Position numbers and translations under genes: made by a program. DNA of 64,000 nucleotides from the NCBI GenBank assembly GCA_947627005.1, contig CANQUJ010000012.1, forward strand, positions 1 through 64,000, given 5' to 3'. Shown in pieces: positions 43,665 to 53,016 of this stretch. The DNA comes from an uncultured Clostridia bacterium (lineage in GTDB: Bacteria; Bacillota; Clostridia; Oscillospirales; Ruminococcaceae). The number at the start of each line of letters is the position of its first letter. Positions within the stretch are counted from its first letter, which is position 1. The notes under the pieces are model-generated. The model was not told the origin of the DNA. It saw nothing but the letters and a program-made list of their open reading frames with translations, and searched no databases.

Positions 43665-44491
43665 GCGCTTTAAAACGAGAGCTTTCGCAGAAGCTTTCTA
43701 AAGTCACCGAAGACCCGGATTTCGAGTCGCTGGTTATTTTACAGACGGTCTTCGGGAAGGATTTTCGGGAAAAAGCCCTTACGGGGAAGCTCGCCGAGCC
43801 GACGGAATCCGAGCTTAGGCGAGTCGACGAAATGTTAAACCGCAGACTTCGCGGAGAGCCGCTTCAATACATCGTCGGGGAGTGGGAGTTTTACGGCCTC
43901 GATTTCAAGGTCGGCGAGGGGGTGCTGATCCCCCGGCAGGACACCGAAACGGTCGCCGAAGCCGCGATAGAGTTTATAAAAAACGAAAAAAGCCCGAGGG
44001 TCGCGGATCTGTGCTCGGGGACCGGCTGTATCGCCGCGGCGATTAAACACTCAATCCCCGGGGCGGAGGTTTGGGCGATCGAGCTTTGGCCGAAGGCGTA
44101 TGAAATCCTTTGCGAAAATTCAAAGAGATACGGCCTTAAGCCCCTTTTGGCGGACGTTTTGAGCCGCGAGACCGCCGAAAAATTCAAGGATTTGGACCTT
44201 ATAACCGCAAACCCGCCCTATCTTACCGCCGAGGATATGAAAAATCTTCAGCGCGAGGTTAAGTTCGAGCCGAAGACCGCGCTTTTCGGCGGGCCCGACG
44301 GGCTTGACTACTACCGAAAAATATCCGAAGCTTGGCGTGAATCATTAAAGCCGGGCGGGCATATGGTCTTCGAGATCGGCCTCGGAAGAGAAAAAGAGGT
44401 CGAAGATATCCTCGCCGGGGCGGGGTATAAAAACATTAGGCATATTAACGACCCGACCGGCCGCGCAAGGGCCGCGGTCGCGGAAAGATAA
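43658..44491 (+). CDS. prmC: Release factor glutamine methyltransferase
   Basis: This 277-residue SAM methyltransferase modifies the GGQ glutamine of release factors. The N-terminal helical domain is followed by YIVGEWEFYGLDFKVGEGVLIPRQDTE, the SAM loop VADLCSGTGCIAAAI and the catalytic ITANPPYLTAEDM. GTG 43658 is the start, inside the end of the DUF1385 gene. A weak stem, GTCCG (44492-44496) with CGGAC (44503-44507) and GTTTT, follows the stop and may end the transcript before recA. Confidence 0.95.
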   Translation: MVSALKRELSQKLSKVTEDPDFESLVILQTVFGKDFREKALTGKLAEPTESELRRVDEMLNRRLRGEPLQYIVGEWEFYGLDFKVGEGVLIPRQDTETVAEAAIEFIKNEKSPRVADLCSGTGCIAAAIKHSIPGAEVWAIELWPKAYEILCENSKRYGLKPLLADVLSRETAEKFKDLDLITANPPYLTAEDMKNLQREVKFEPKTALFGGPDGLDYYRKISEAWRESLKPGGHMVFEIGLGREKEVEDILAGAGYKNIRHINDPTGRARAAVAER

Positions 44492-44585
44492 GTCCGTATT
44501 TTCGGACCGTTTTGGGCTTAGTATATATTTGCGGCGGCCGCGCCGATAAAACTTTTACAACGATTTTACACTGGAGGTCAAACTT

Positions 44586-45773
44586 ATGGCAACAAAAAAA
44601 CCCGCCGAAAAAAAGGCAGTCCCGCTTGCGCAGCAAACCAAAGAAGAGAAGAAAAAGGCGCTTGAAACCGCCATCGCCCAGCTTGAAAAGACTTACGGCG
44701 CGGGCGCGGTAATGCGGCTTGGGCAGACGACCACCCTTAACGTAGAGGCTATACCGACCGGCTCGATGACTCTTGACATCGCGCTCGGCATCGGCGGCGT
44801 TCCGCGCGGAAGAATAGTAGAGATCTACGGCCCCGAAAGCTCGGGCAAGACTACCGTCGCGCTGCATATTATCGCCGAGGCGCAGAAGATGGGCGGAGAG
44901 GTCGCTTTTATAGACGTCGAGCACGCGCTCGACCCGATATACGCCGAGCAGCTCGGCGTCAATATAGACAATATGCTCGTCTCTCAGCCGGATTCCGGCG
45001 AGCAGGCGCTTGAAATAGCCGAGGCGCTTGTGCGCTCCGGCGCTATCGACGTTATAGTTCTCGACTCTGTCGCCGCGATGGTCACCAAGGCCGAGATCGA
45101 CGGCGAAATGGGCGACGCCCACGTCGGCCAGCTTGCAAGGCTTATGTCGCAGGCGATGAGAAAGCTTACGAGCGTCATCTCAAAATCCAACTGCGTGGCG
45201 GTGTTTATAAACCAAGTCCGCGAGAAGATAGGCGTTATCTACGGCAACCCCGAGACTACCCCGGGCGGCAGGGCGCTTAAGTTCTATTCCTCCGTCAGAA
45301 TCGAAGTCAGAAAGGGCGAGATCATCAAGAACGGCTCGGAACCCATCGGAAACAGGGTTCGCTGCAAGGTGGTAAAGAACAAAGTCGCCCCGCCTTTTAA
45401 AGAGGCCGAGTTCGATATGCTCTACGGCAAGGGAATCTCGCGGATCGGCGAGGTGGTCGACATCGCGACCGACCTCGATATAATCCACAAATCCGGCGCG
45501 TGGTTCAGCTATGAGGGCAACAAGATCGGCCAGGGTCGCGAGAATACCAAAGACTTTTTGCTCGCGCACCCCGAAATGCTCGCCGAAATCGAAGAAAAGG
45601 TCTATAAAAACAAAGACTCCGTCGCTTCGGCCTCGAAAAATTCGAGGAAAGAGGCCGAGCTTAGCGCGGCGGCCTCGGCGGCTTCTTCCCAAAAAGGAGG
45701 AGAGCCGACCTCGGTCATAGTCGACGCGGAGGACGACTTTGAGGAGTTCACCCCGGTAGTAGATGAGCAGTGA
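44586..45773 (+). CDS. recA: Recombinase RecA
   Basis: This 395-residue ATPase drives homologous recombination and SOS induction. Walker A is [13 protein letters not shown], followed by [11 protein letters not shown], the L1/L2 DNA-binding loops around [22 protein letters not shown] and [27 protein letters not shown]. The C-terminal tail (about 335-395) is acidic and Ala-rich, longer than in E. coli. CTGGAGGTCAAACTT precedes the ATG. No GAAC-N4-GTTC LexA box was found in the 94-bp gap upstream. It overlaps recX by 11 bases. Confidence 0.97.
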   Translation: MATKKPAEKKAVPLAQQTKEEKKKALETAIAQLEKTYGAGAVMRLGQTTTLNVEAIPTGSMTLDIALGIGGVPRGRIVEIYGPESSGKTTVALHIIAEAQKMGGEVAFIDVEHALDPIYAEQLGVNIDNMLVSQPDSGEQALEIAEALVRSGAIDVIVLDSVAAMVTKAEIDGEMGDAHVGQLARLMSQAMRKLTSVISKSNCVAVFINQVREKIGVIYGNPETTPGGRALKFYSSVRIEVRKGEIIKNGSEPIGNRVRCKVVKNKVAPPFKEAEFDMLYGKGISRIGEVVDIATDLDIIHKSGAWFSYEGNKIGQGRENTKDFLLAHPEMLAEIEEKVYKNKDSVASASKNSRKEAELSAAASAASSQKGGEPTSVIVDAEDDFEEFTPVVDEQ

Positions 45774-46386
45774 AAAATACAGGGTCTCGGAAATATCCCG
45801 CTTTAAAGGAGAGACCTTAAGGATAGACTTTGACGGCGAGCGCGAGCCGATATTTATAAACGCCTCGGTGGTATACGACCTCGGAATCTCTGCCGGAAAG
45901 CTTATGAGCGAGGAAGAAATTCTTTTCGCAGAGGAGAGGAACGACTATCGCCGGGCGCGCGAGCGGGCGCTCTATCTTCTTGACGACCGCGACTACGGAT
46001 ATGTCGAGCTTTTTAAAAAGCTTGAAAAAAACTACCCCGAGAGTATCTGCTACGAGGTCGCGAACAACCTTGCGGAATTGGGGCTTATCGACGACAGGCG
46101 ATATGCCAAAAAGTGCGCGGAATATTTTGTCGTCACCAAGATGCGCGGAAAATACCGCGCAAGTGAGGAAATGCGCCAAAGGGGGATTCCGAGAGAGCTT
46201 ATCGACGAGGCGCTTTCGGAATATGAAGACTCTTCGGATGAGCGCCTTAAAGAGCTTATCGAGAAGAAATACGCAAGAAGGCTTTTAGAAGAAAACGGCG
46301 TAAAAAAAGTCAAGGCCGCCCTTATAAGGCAGGGCTACGGCTTTGATGAGATAAACGCCGCGCTTAAAGAATTTGAGGAAGAATAA
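45763..46386 (+). CDS. recX: Regulatory protein RecX
   Basis: This 207-residue helical protein restrains RecA filaments. It has the repeated three-helix units of the family: [22 protein letters not shown]-like, [20 protein letters not shown] and [23 protein letters not shown], then [34 protein letters not shown] 45763 lies within the end of recA, so translation is coupled. Length is typical of Firmicutes RecX. Confidence 0.9.
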   Translation: MSSEKYRVSEISRFKGETLRIDFDGEREPIFINASVVYDLGISAGKLMSEEEILFAEERNDYRRARERALYLLDDRDYGYVELFKKLEKNYPESICYEVANNLAELGLIDDRRYAKKCAEYFVVTKMRGKYRASEEMRQRGIPRELIDEALSEYEDSSDERLKELIEKKYARRLLEENGVKKVKAALIRQGYGFDEINAALKEFEEE

Positions 46387-46404
46387 CTTAATGGGGGGAT
46401 TTTC

Positions 46405-47727
46405 TTGCCTATAAGGGTTGGAATGGTGTCTCTCGGCTGCCCGAAAAACCAGGTCGACGCCGAGCATATGATATATAACCTTCGCGAAGAGGGATTTGAG
46501 ATTATCGCCGACGCCGCTTTGGCAGACGTCGCTGTTATCAACACCTGCGGGTTTATAGAATCGGCGAAGCAAGAGGCTATCGACACTATTTTGGAGTTCT
46601 GCACCCTTAAGCAGGAGGGCAGGATCAAGGGCGTTATCGTTACCGGCTGCCTTGCAGAGAGATATTTTAAAGACATAAGAGCCGACCTTCCCGAAGTCGA
46701 CGCGGTTTTGGGCCTTGGGGCGGACGAATTTTTGGGCGAGGCCGTCAAAAAAGTCATGGGCGGCGAAAGCTTCGACCTTATGGGGGATAAATATTCCCTT
46801 TTGATCGACTCAAGAAGGGTCATCTCGACCGAGACATACGCCTACATAAAAATCGCCGAGGGGTGCGACAATCGCTGCACCTACTGCGCGATTCCTTCGA
46901 TCAGGGGGAAGCTTAGAAGCAGGAAGATCGAGAGCATTGTAGACGAGGCGAAGTGGCTTGCAAAGGTCGGGTTTAAAGAGATCGTTCTCGTCGCGCAGGA
47001 CACTACGGTCTACGGGCTCGACATCTACGGCGAGCCGAAAATATGCGAGCTTCTGCGCGAGCTTTGCAAAATCGACGGGCTGAAATGGATAAGGACGCTT
47101 TACAGCTACCCCGAAAGGATTACCGACGAGCTTATCGGGCTTATCGCGGGGGAAGAAAAGCTTGTAAAATATCTCGATATCCCGATTCAGCACTGCAACG
47201 ACCGCGTTTTAAAGCGAATGAACCGAAAGAGCACCAAAGCCGAGCTTGTTTCGCTTATAAAAAAGCTTCGAGAGAGGATTCCGGATATAACCCTCAGAAC
47301 CACCCTTATCGCGGGATTCCCGGGAGAGACGGAGGAAGAATTCGACGAGCTCTGCGAGTTTGTAAACGAAATGAAGTTCGACCGCCTCGGGTGCTTCGCA
47401 TATTCTCAAGAAGAGGGGACAGCGGCGGCTCGGCTTCCGGAGCAGATAGACGAGGAAGAAAAACAGCGCCGCGCGGATATAATCATGCAGTCGCAGATGA
47501 TTATAAGCGACCGATTGAACCAAAACCGCCTCGGTAAGGATATCGAGGTAGTAGTCGAGGGGTGGGACCGCTACGCCGAGTGTTATTTCGGCAGAAGCGC
47601 CGCCGAAGCGCCCGAGATCGACGGAAAGATATTCTTTACCTCCGGCGAGAAGCGCTCTGTCGGCGAATTTGTCACCGTTCATATAGAAGAAACGATGGAT
47701 TACGACCTTTTGGGGAGTGTTGTATAA
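46405..47727 (+). CDS. rimO: Ribosomal protein S12 methylthiotransferase
   Basis: This 440-residue radical-SAM enzyme adds a methylthio group to Asp of ribosomal protein S12. The N-terminal MTTase domain shows MVSLGCPKNQVDAEHM and VINTCGFIESAKQE, the radical-SAM cluster is CDNRCTYCAIPSIRGKLRSR, and a C-terminal TRAM-like domain (about 375-440) closes it. The CPKNQVDAE reading separates RimO from MiaB. The start is TTG 46405, with GGGGGGA five bases upstream. pgsA follows at once. The order recA-recX-rimO-pgsA is a variant of the usual pgsA-recA cluster. Confidence 0.94.
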   Translation: MPIRVGMVSLGCPKNQVDAEHMIYNLREEGFEIIADAALADVAVINTCGFIESAKQEAIDTILEFCTLKQEGRIKGVIVTGCLAERYFKDIRADLPEVDAVLGLGADEFLGEAVKKVMGGESFDLMGDKYSLLIDSRRVISTETYAYIKIAEGCDNRCTYCAIPSIRGKLRSRKIESIVDEAKWLAKVGFKEIVLVAQDTTVYGLDIYGEPKICELLRELCKIDGLKWIRTLYSYPERITDELIGLIAGEEKLVKYLDIPIQHCNDRVLKRMNRKSTKAELVSLIKKLRERIPDITLRTTLIAGFPGETEEEFDELCEFVNEMKFDRLGCFAYSQEEGTAAARLPEQIDEEEKQRRADIIMQSQMIISDRLNQNRLGKDIEVVVEGWDRYAECYFGRSAAEAPEIDGKIFFTSGEKRSVGEFVTVHIEETMDYDLLGSVV

Positions 47728-47728
47728 A

Positions 47729-48292
47729 ATGAATCTTCCGAATAAGCTTACTCTTTTGCGGGTTATAATGATACCCTTTTTCGCGTTTTTCCTTTTGTGG
47801 CAGTTTACAAAGTGGAACATTCTGATCTCGCTTTTGATATTCGCGGCGGCCTCGCTTACCGACCTTTTCGACGGCAAGATCGCGAGGAAATACAACCTTA
47901 TCACCAATTTCGGCAAGTTTTTGGACCCTCTTGCCGATAAAGCCCTTGTTATGGCTGCGCTGGTCGCTTTTATCGAGCTGGGCTGGTGTTCGTCGGTGCC
48001 GGTGATGATAATTTTGTTCCGCGAATTTATGGTCTCGGCCCTGCGGCTGGTGGTCAAATCGGGGGACGGAATAGTCGTTCCGGCCGGCTGGTTCGGAAAG
48101 ATAAAGACCTCGTTCACTATGGTCTCTTTGGTCGCAATTCTTCTTCTTCGAGGGCTCGAGCCCTTCGGGATAGAGATCCCGCACATCTACGGGATCTCCG
48201 CCGCGCTTATATGGATCTCCGCCGCGCTTACCGCCGGCTCGGGGCTTCAATATCTTGCGGCCTATCGTAAGGTCATCGACCCGAACAAATAA
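47729..48292 (+). CDS. pgsA: CDP-diacylglycerol-glycerol-3-phosphate 3-phosphatidyltransferase
   Basis: This 187-residue membrane enzyme makes phosphatidylglycerol phosphate. The CDP-alcohol phosphatidyltransferase motif DGxxAR...G...D...D is seen as DLFDGKIARKYNLITNFGKFLDPLADKAL near residues 45-75. About five helices follow, and the start MNLPNKLTLLRVIMIPFF is typical. ATG 47729 is preferred over TTG 47717, which overlaps the rimO end; GGGGAG lies 11 bases upstream. Confidence 0.95.
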   Translation: MNLPNKLTLLRVIMIPFFAFFLLWQFTKWNILISLLIFAAASLTDLFDGKIARKYNLITNFGKFLDPLADKALVMAALVAFIELGWCSSVPVMIILFREFMVSALRLVVKSGDGIVVPAGWFGKIKTSFTMVSLVAILLLRGLEPFGIEIPHIYGISAALIWISAALTAGSGLQYLAAYRKVIDPNK

Positions 48293-48302
48293 GGAGCGCA
48301 AA

Positions 48303-48950
48303 ATGGCTAAAAAAGAGAAAAAAGAGAGAAAGCTTACCCCGGCAGAGCTGGCGAGGCGTGAGCGATATATCGAAATAAGCGAGCGGCTTGCCGAAGAGGG
48401 GTATAAAAAAACCGAGCTTACCGTCGGCGTAGTCAAGGCGAACATCTTGGCTTATATAGTTATGCTGCCCTTCGTCGTCGCCGCGCTGATAATTTTCTTC
48501 GCGGTGAACCCGATTGACGGGCTTGAAACGCCTTCTAATCTCGATAAATACCTTATGTTTCTGCTCGGGATAATAGTTCTCGCGGTGGTCCACGAGGGTA
48601 TCCACGGGCTTACTTGGGGCATCTTCGCCGAGGGGCATTTTAAGTCGATTCAGTTCGGAATAATCTGGAAGATGCTGACGCCTTACTGCGCCTGCTGTTC
48701 GCCGCTTAAAAGGTGGCAATATATCCTGGGCTCGGCTATGCCGACGATAATTTGCGGCTTCGGGCTTGCCGCCGCCGCGACCGCTTTGGCCGACTTTTTG
48801 ATGTTCGCCCTCGCCGAGCTTATGATTCTTGGCGGCGGAGGGGACTTTATAATCATCTGCAAAACGCTCGCATATAAAAGCGGAGGGGGAGAGCTTTTGT
48901 TCTACGACCACCCCTACGAATGTGGCGTTGCGGCTTTTGAAAAGCAATAA
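48303..48950 (+). CDS. DUF3267 membrane protein with HExxH motif
   Basis: This 215-residue protein has a Lys/Glu-rich cytoplasmic start, four or five transmembrane helices, and HEGIH (97-101) inside the second helix, the core of DUF3267 and of membrane metalloproteases. A second metal-ligand candidate is near the Cys-rich PYCACCSPLKRWQY. The family is annotated as putative zincin, but its substrate is not known. ATG 48303 follows AAGGAGCGC, ten bases after pgsA, so it is the last gene of the recA operon. Confidence 0.85.
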   Translation: MAKKEKKERKLTPAELARRERYIEISERLAEEGYKKTELTVGVVKANILAYIVMLPFVVAALIIFFAVNPIDGLETPSNLDKYLMFLLGIIVLAVVHEGIHGLTWGIFAEGHFKSIQFGIIWKMLTPYCACCSPLKRWQYILGSAMPTIICGFGLAAAATALADFLMFALAELMILGGGGDFIIICKTLAYKSGGGELLFYDHPYECGVAAFEKQ

Positions 48951-48986
48951 AAGCAAACTCATCGGTTTTTCAAGGAGGTAAATTCA

Positions 48987-50180
48987 ATGAAAAGATTTTT
49001 GTCACTGTTTCTGATATTCGCGCTCGCGATATCTCTCTGCGCCTGCGGGGGCGGGGAAAAGACACCCGATTATGTTCCGAATAACGCCCATTCCGACGTA
49101 TCGGTTGAAGCTAAAAGCATAGAGATGGACGAACTTTTGTCCGAAATGGGCGTTGGGTGGAACCTCGGAAACGCGCTTGACGCGCCCGAGGGCGAGACCG
49201 ATTGGCATATGCCGGCGACTACGCCCGAGATGATAGACAAAATCCACGAGCTCGGCTTCAATACTATCCGCATACCGACCTCTTGGGGGCTTCATACCTC
49301 CGGCGCGCCGGATTACACCATCGACGAAGAATGGTTCGCAAGGGTGGAAGAGGTCGTGAACTACGCGCTCGACAACGATATGTACGTCATTTTAAACTCT
49401 CACCACGATAACGACTTCTACTATCCCTCCCGCTCTCACGAGGAGGAGACCTATAACTACATCGAAAAGATATGGACCCAGATCGCCGAGCGCTTTAAAG
49501 ACTATGACCAGCACCTTATCTTCCAGTCGATGAACGAGCCCCGCCTTTCGGGGACCGACTATGAATGGTGGGTCGATTACAACAACCAAGACTGCCTTGA
49601 CGCGCTTGAAATCATCAGCAACTGCAACCAGAAGTTTGTGGATATAGTCCGCTCTTCGGGCGGAAGAAACGAAGACAGATATCTTCTCTGCGCGGTATAC
49701 TGCGGCTCGGGGTATTACGCCCTTGAAGAGCCCTATAAGCTTCCGAACGATACAGTCGACGGCAGGCTTTTGATCTCGGTTCACGCCTATACCCCCTATG
49801 ACCTTGCGATGGACGGCAACCTCAGCATAAAAAGCTTCGGCGCCGCGCAAAGGCAGCCTATCGACGACGTTATCGACAAAAACTATGAAAAATTCGGCAA
49901 AAACGGCGTAGGCGTTATCATCGACGAAATGGGTATCACCAACAAAAACAACCCCTACGACCGCCAGGATTGGGCGACATATTTCGTCGCAAAGGCGAAG
50001 AGCCGCAATCAGGTCTGCATTTGGTGGGACAACGGCAACACCGCCGCCGGAAGCGAGGCATACGGCCTGTTCGACCGCAACAACCTTGAAATATTCAGCG
50101 AAAGCAAATCGGCCTACGACGGGCTTATGGCCGGCCTTACCACCCCGCTCGACGAGGTTAAATCTTCAAGACCGGAGTAA
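48987..50180 (+). CDS. GH5 family glycosidase lipoprotein (endoglucanase-like)
   Basis: This 397-residue exported enzyme starts with a signal and lipobox (LFLIFALAISLCACGGG, lipidated Cys about 20). The GH5 barrel carries MGVGWNLGNALDAPEGE, NTIRIPTSWG, the HHD loop in LNSHHDNDFY, the acid/base Glu184 in QSMNEPRL and the nucleophile Glu314 in VIIDEMGIT. There is no carbohydrate-binding module, dockerin or anchor besides lipid. It would attack beta-glucan or similar polymers at the cell surface. AAGGAGGT precedes ATG 48987. A second GH5 gene follows 29 bp downstream. Confidence 0.9.
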   Translation: MKRFLSLFLIFALAISLCACGGGEKTPDYVPNNAHSDVSVEAKSIEMDELLSEMGVGWNLGNALDAPEGETDWHMPATTPEMIDKIHELGFNTIRIPTSWGLHTSGAPDYTIDEEWFARVEEVVNYALDNDMYVILNSHHDNDFYYPSRSHEEETYNYIEKIWTQIAERFKDYDQHLIFQSMNEPRLSGTDYEWWVDYNNQDCLDALEIISNCNQKFVDIVRSSGGRNEDRYLLCAVYCGSGYYALEEPYKLPNDTVDGRLLISVHAYTPYDLAMDGNLSIKSFGAAQRQPIDDVIDKNYEKFGKNGVGVIIDEMGITNKNNPYDRQDWATYFVAKAKSRNQVCIWWDNGNTAAGSEAYGLFDRNNLEIFSESKSAYDGLMAGLTTPLDEVKSSRPE

Positions 50181-50209
50181 AGACGGCCCTTATCGAAAGG
50201 AGAAAGCTT

Positions 50210-51232
50210 ATGAACGGCATTGAAGCGGCCGAGCTTGTTAAAAAAATGCGCCTCGGGTGGAACCTTGGGAACACCTTTGACGCCCCCGCCGGCGAAACCT
50301 CTTGGGGCAACCCTATTACCACCCGCGAGATGATAAAGGCCGTCCATGCCTTAGGGTTCGAGACCTTAAGGCTTCCGGTTTCGTGGCATGGGCATGTAGA
50401 TGAAAACGACATTATCCTGCCCGAGTGGCTCGACAGGGTCAACGAAGTCGTCGACTATGCCTACGACGACGGAATGTTCGTTATTTTAAACATTCACCAC
50501 GACGACCGGCGCTTTCAGCCCACCGCCGAGGGGCTTGAGGGCGGGCTGAAATATATCCGCGCGATATGGTCGCAGCTTTCCGAAAGATTCAAAGACTACG
50601 GCGAGCGGCTTATATTCGAGGCTATGAACGAGCCGAGAATGGTCAAGACCAAATACGAGTGGAACCTTGACCTTAGCGAACAGCTCTGCCTTGACGCGAT
50701 AGAGTATATAAACCGCTACAACCAAGCCTTTGTGGATACAGTCCGCGCGGGAGAGGGGGACAATAAGACGAGGTTTTTGATGACCCCTTCGTACGCCGCC
50801 GCCCCGCACCACACCTTTATCCCGGCGTTTAGGCTTGCGAGCGACCCGGCCGAGAGGATAGTCGTTTCGGTACATTCTTATCAGCCGATAGAGCTTTGCC
50901 TTATGCCCAACCCCGACGTTTCAAAATTCACCGAGACCGGCGAGCGCGAGCTTTCATACACCTTCGAGCGCCTTAAAAAGCGGTTTATCGAAAGCGGCGT
51001 TCCGGTAGTTATCGGCGAGATCGGAATGGTAGACAAGCAGAACCCCGAGGAGCGAAGAAAATGGGCGGAATATTTCGTCTCTAAGGCAAAAGAGAACGGA
51101 ATGGTCTCGGCCTGGTGGGACAATGGGGGAAGGGAGTTTAAGCTCTTCGACCGCAGAAATCTTCGGCTTTATAAAGAGGGCGAAAGCGTTTTGGCCGGGC
51201 TTTTAAAGGGCGCGGAACAGAAAAATTCATAA
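50210..51232 (+). CDS. Cytosolic GH5 family glycosidase (endoglucanase-like)
   Basis: This 340-residue GH5 enzyme lacks any signal peptide and begins directly in the catalytic domain: MRLGWNLGNTFDAPAGETSWGN, TLRLPVSWHG, NIHHDDRRF, acid/base Glu141 in EAMNEPRM, nucleophile Glu270 in VIGEIGMV, and the substrate Trp in VSAWWDNGG. It is a close relative of the lipoprotein upstream, seemingly a tandem duplicate. Being cytosolic, it probably cuts imported cello-oligosaccharides, which fits the GH94 enzyme encoded at 13.7 kb. AAAGGAGAAAG precedes ATG 50210. It ends at terminator 51238. Confidence 0.9.
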   Translation: MNGIEAAELVKKMRLGWNLGNTFDAPAGETSWGNPITTREMIKAVHALGFETLRLPVSWHGHVDENDIILPEWLDRVNEVVDYAYDDGMFVILNIHHDDRRFQPTAEGLEGGLKYIRAIWSQLSERFKDYGERLIFEAMNEPRMVKTKYEWNLDLSEQLCLDAIEYINRYNQAFVDTVRAGEGDNKTRFLMTPSYAAAPHHTFIPAFRLASDPAERIVVSVHSYQPIELCLMPNPDVSKFTETGERELSYTFERLKKRFIESGVPVVIGEIGMVDKQNPEERRKWAEYFVSKAKENGMVSAWWDNGGREFKLFDRRNLRLYKEGESVLAGLLKGAEQKNS

Positions 51233-51237
51233 AAAAT

Positions 51238-51270
51238 CCGCAGGGACTACCCCCCTGCGGCATTATTTTA
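51238..51270. terminator. Bidirectional terminator between GH5 and GNAT genes
   Basis: CCGCAGGG (51238-51245) pairs with CCCTGCGG (51253-51260), with ATTATTTTATT on plus and ATTTTTTATG on minus. Confidence 0.8.
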
Positions 51271-51700
51271 TTATCATTTCGAGATAGCCGAGCTCTTCAA
51301 AGCCGGAGCTTTTATAAAGCGCCACCGCCGAAAGATTCTCCCTCTCGGCCTCAAGCCTTAAAACGCTTTCCGGGAACTTTTCTTTCAAAAGCCCGAAAAA
51401 TTCCCGCCCGAAGCCCTTTCTTCGGTATTCCGGCTTAAGATAGATGTCCTCTATCCAAACGCAGGGCTTGCCGAATTCGGTCGAAAAGCTGTGCGCAAGC
51501 ATCGCGTAGCCCGCAATCTCTTCGCCCTGCTCGAAGATAAAGCCCTCTAAAAAAGGGGAATCCGAAACGCAGGCCGAAAAGTCGGCGGAAAATATCTCCT
51601 CCGAGCCGTTGGTCATAACCGCCGCCGAGGAATAGAAAACCCTCATCATTCCGAGAACCTCGTCGCGGTCTTTTAAAAGCATTTTTCTTATATTTTTCAT
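51263..51700 (-). CDS. GNAT family N-acetyltransferase
   Basis: This 145-residue acetyltransferase shows the acetyl-CoA loop PEYRRKGFGREFF (R/Q-x-x-G-x-G/A form) and the conserved beta-bulge YAMLAHSF...CVWIEDIYL. The C-terminal ALYKSSGFEELGYLEMII is typical. The substrate is unknown. It is 11 bp behind rlmH, so it likely shares its mRNA. The 3' end overlaps the terminator 51238-51270. Confidence 0.9.
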   Translation of the reverse strand: MKNIRKMLLKDRDEVLGMMRVFYSSAAVMTNGSEEIFSADFSACVSDSPFLEGFIFEQGEEIAGYAMLAHSFSTEFGKPCVWIEDIYLKPEYRRKGFGREFFGLLKEKFPESVLRLEAERENLSAVALYKSSGFEELGYLEMIIK

Positions 51701-51711
51701 TCTTTCACCCG

Positions 51712-52194
51712 CTATTTGTGGTATTTCCCGCCGCCGATGATAGAAAACGCGCGGTAGATCTGTTCGAGCAAAACCACCCTCGCAAGCTGGTGCGGCAGGG
51801 TCATTTTTGATATCCCGAGCCTAAGGTCGCAGCTTTGTTTGACGTTTTCGTCCAGCCCGAACGAGCTTCCGACGACGAAATTGATAACGCTTGCCCCGCC
51901 GACCGAAACGTCTTCTATCTTTTTTGAAAGGGCCTCGCTCGAAAGCTGCCCGGCCTCTATGCAGAGGGCGACGCTGTATGAATTTTTTACGCCGAGGTAT
52001 TTTAAAATCGCCTTTCCCTCGGCCGAAAGCGCGGCCCTGATTTCTCCCTCCGAGGGCTTTAAAGAAAGCCGCGATTCGGGCAGCTCGATTATATTTATCC
52101 TGCAATAGGCGCCGAGGCGCTTTTCGTATTCGGCGCAGGCATCGCGCCAATAGCTCTCTTTAAGTTTGCCGACGCAGACTACGTTTACGTCCAT
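51712..52194 (-). CDS. rlmH: 23S rRNA pseudouridine-1915 N3-methyltransferase
   Basis: This 160-residue SPOUT methyltransferase modifies pseudouridine 1915 of 23S rRNA. Seen are VVCVGKLKESYWRDACAEYEKRL at the start, VALCIEAGQLSSEALSKKI, FVVGSSFGLDE (SAM knot; the usual GGxxG is VGSSFG) and the C-terminal ISKMTLPHQLARVVLLEQIYRAFSI...YHK. The TGATG overlap with the upstream metallo-hydrolase gene shows translational coupling, the common walJ-rlmH order. Confidence 0.95.
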   Translation of the reverse strand: MDVNVVCVGKLKESYWRDACAEYEKRLGAYCRINIIELPESRLSLKPSEGEIRAALSAEGKAILKYLGVKNSYSVALCIEAGQLSSEALSKKIEDVSVGGASVINFVVGSSFGLDENVKQSCDLRLGISKMTLPHQLARVVLLEQIYRAFSIIGGGKYHK

Positions 52195-52973
52195 CAGAAC
52201 ACCACCTCTAACCCCGAAGTTTCTACCGGCGCGATATAAAGCATATAGTCGCGGTTGCGGACGAAATCGCCGCCGAGAGTTCTTAAAAGGGTGTTTTCCG
52301 CGATTCGCGGGGTGTTGTTCTCGCGGCTCAAATGCCCGAGGATTATCCTGCGGGTCCCGCCGGATATCAGCCTTTTGACCTCTTTTGCGCTGTCGGAATT
52401 TGAAAGGTGCCCGAATTTCGAGGCTATGCGCTGCTTAAGCGGATAGGGGTAGCTTCCGTTTCTTAACATCGACTCGTCGTAGTTAGACTCCAACAAAACG
52501 AGATCCGAGCCGGAAAGCTCTCTGTCTATTTCGTCGGAGACATAGCCGAGGTCGGTGCATACGCAGCAGACCTTTCCGTCCGGGGTATGTATTTTATATC
52601 CCACGCTGTCGACGGCGTCGTGCGGGGTCTTAAAGGCGGTCACGAAAAAGCCGTCTATATCCGCCCCAGAGCCGATTTCTTTCGCCGCGCCGCAGATGAA
52701 GTCGTGATCTTTTAAAAACCCGAGAGTTCCCGCCGAGGCGAAGACGGGCGTGTTAAAGCTTTTTGAAAAAACCTTAAGCCCGCCGATATGGTCGGAGTGG
52801 TCGTGGGTTATGAAAACCGCGCGAACGGCTTCGGGCGGGATTCCGTTTTGACGGAGCGCGTATACAAGCCTTTTGCAGCTCGCGCCCGCGTCGATCAAAA
52901 TTCCGCCCTCGGGGGTTCCGATAAAGTGGGAATTTCCGGAACTTGAAGAAAAAAGCGGGTAAATCCTTGCCAA
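52194..52973 (-). CDS. walJ: MBL-fold metallo-hydrolase, WalJ/YycJ type
   Basis: This 259-residue beta-lactamase-fold protein has FSSSSGNSHFIGTPEGGILIDAGAS at the start and the intact metal motif THDHSDHIGG, then VCVCTDLGYVSDEID and HLSRENNTP. It matches YycJ (WalJ), a putative nuclease near rlmH in Firmicutes, although the wal two-component genes are not adjacent here. Its substrate is not settled. AAAGGAAGA precedes ATG 52973. Confidence 0.9.
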   Translation of the reverse strand: MARIYPLFSSSSGNSHFIGTPEGGILIDAGASCKRLVYALRQNGIPPEAVRAVFITHDHSDHIGGLKVFSKSFNTPVFASAGTLGFLKDHDFICGAAKEIGSGADIDGFFVTAFKTPHDAVDSVGYKIHTPDGKVCCVCTDLGYVSDEIDRELSGSDLVLLESNYDESMLRNGSYPYPLKQRIASKFGHLSNSDSAKEVKRLISGGTRRIILGHLSRENNTPRIAENTLLRTLGGDFVRNRDYMLYIAPVETSGLEVVF

Positions 52974-52990
52974 ATCAGTCTTCCTTTCAA

Positions 52991-53016
52991 AATAAAAGCT
53001 GTCAGAGAGACAGCTT
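52991..53016 (-). terminator. Terminator after murA and the small ORF
   Basis: On minus: AAGCTGTC (53016-53009), loop TCTCT, GACAGCTT (53003-52996), then TTATTTTG. The stop codon of the 33-codon ORF spans the edge of the loop. Confidence 0.8.

Noticed and set aside
44492-44585. LexA (SOS) box before recA
   Set aside because: No GAAC-N4-GTTC or close variant could be found in the gap; only a short stem and an AT-rich stretch.
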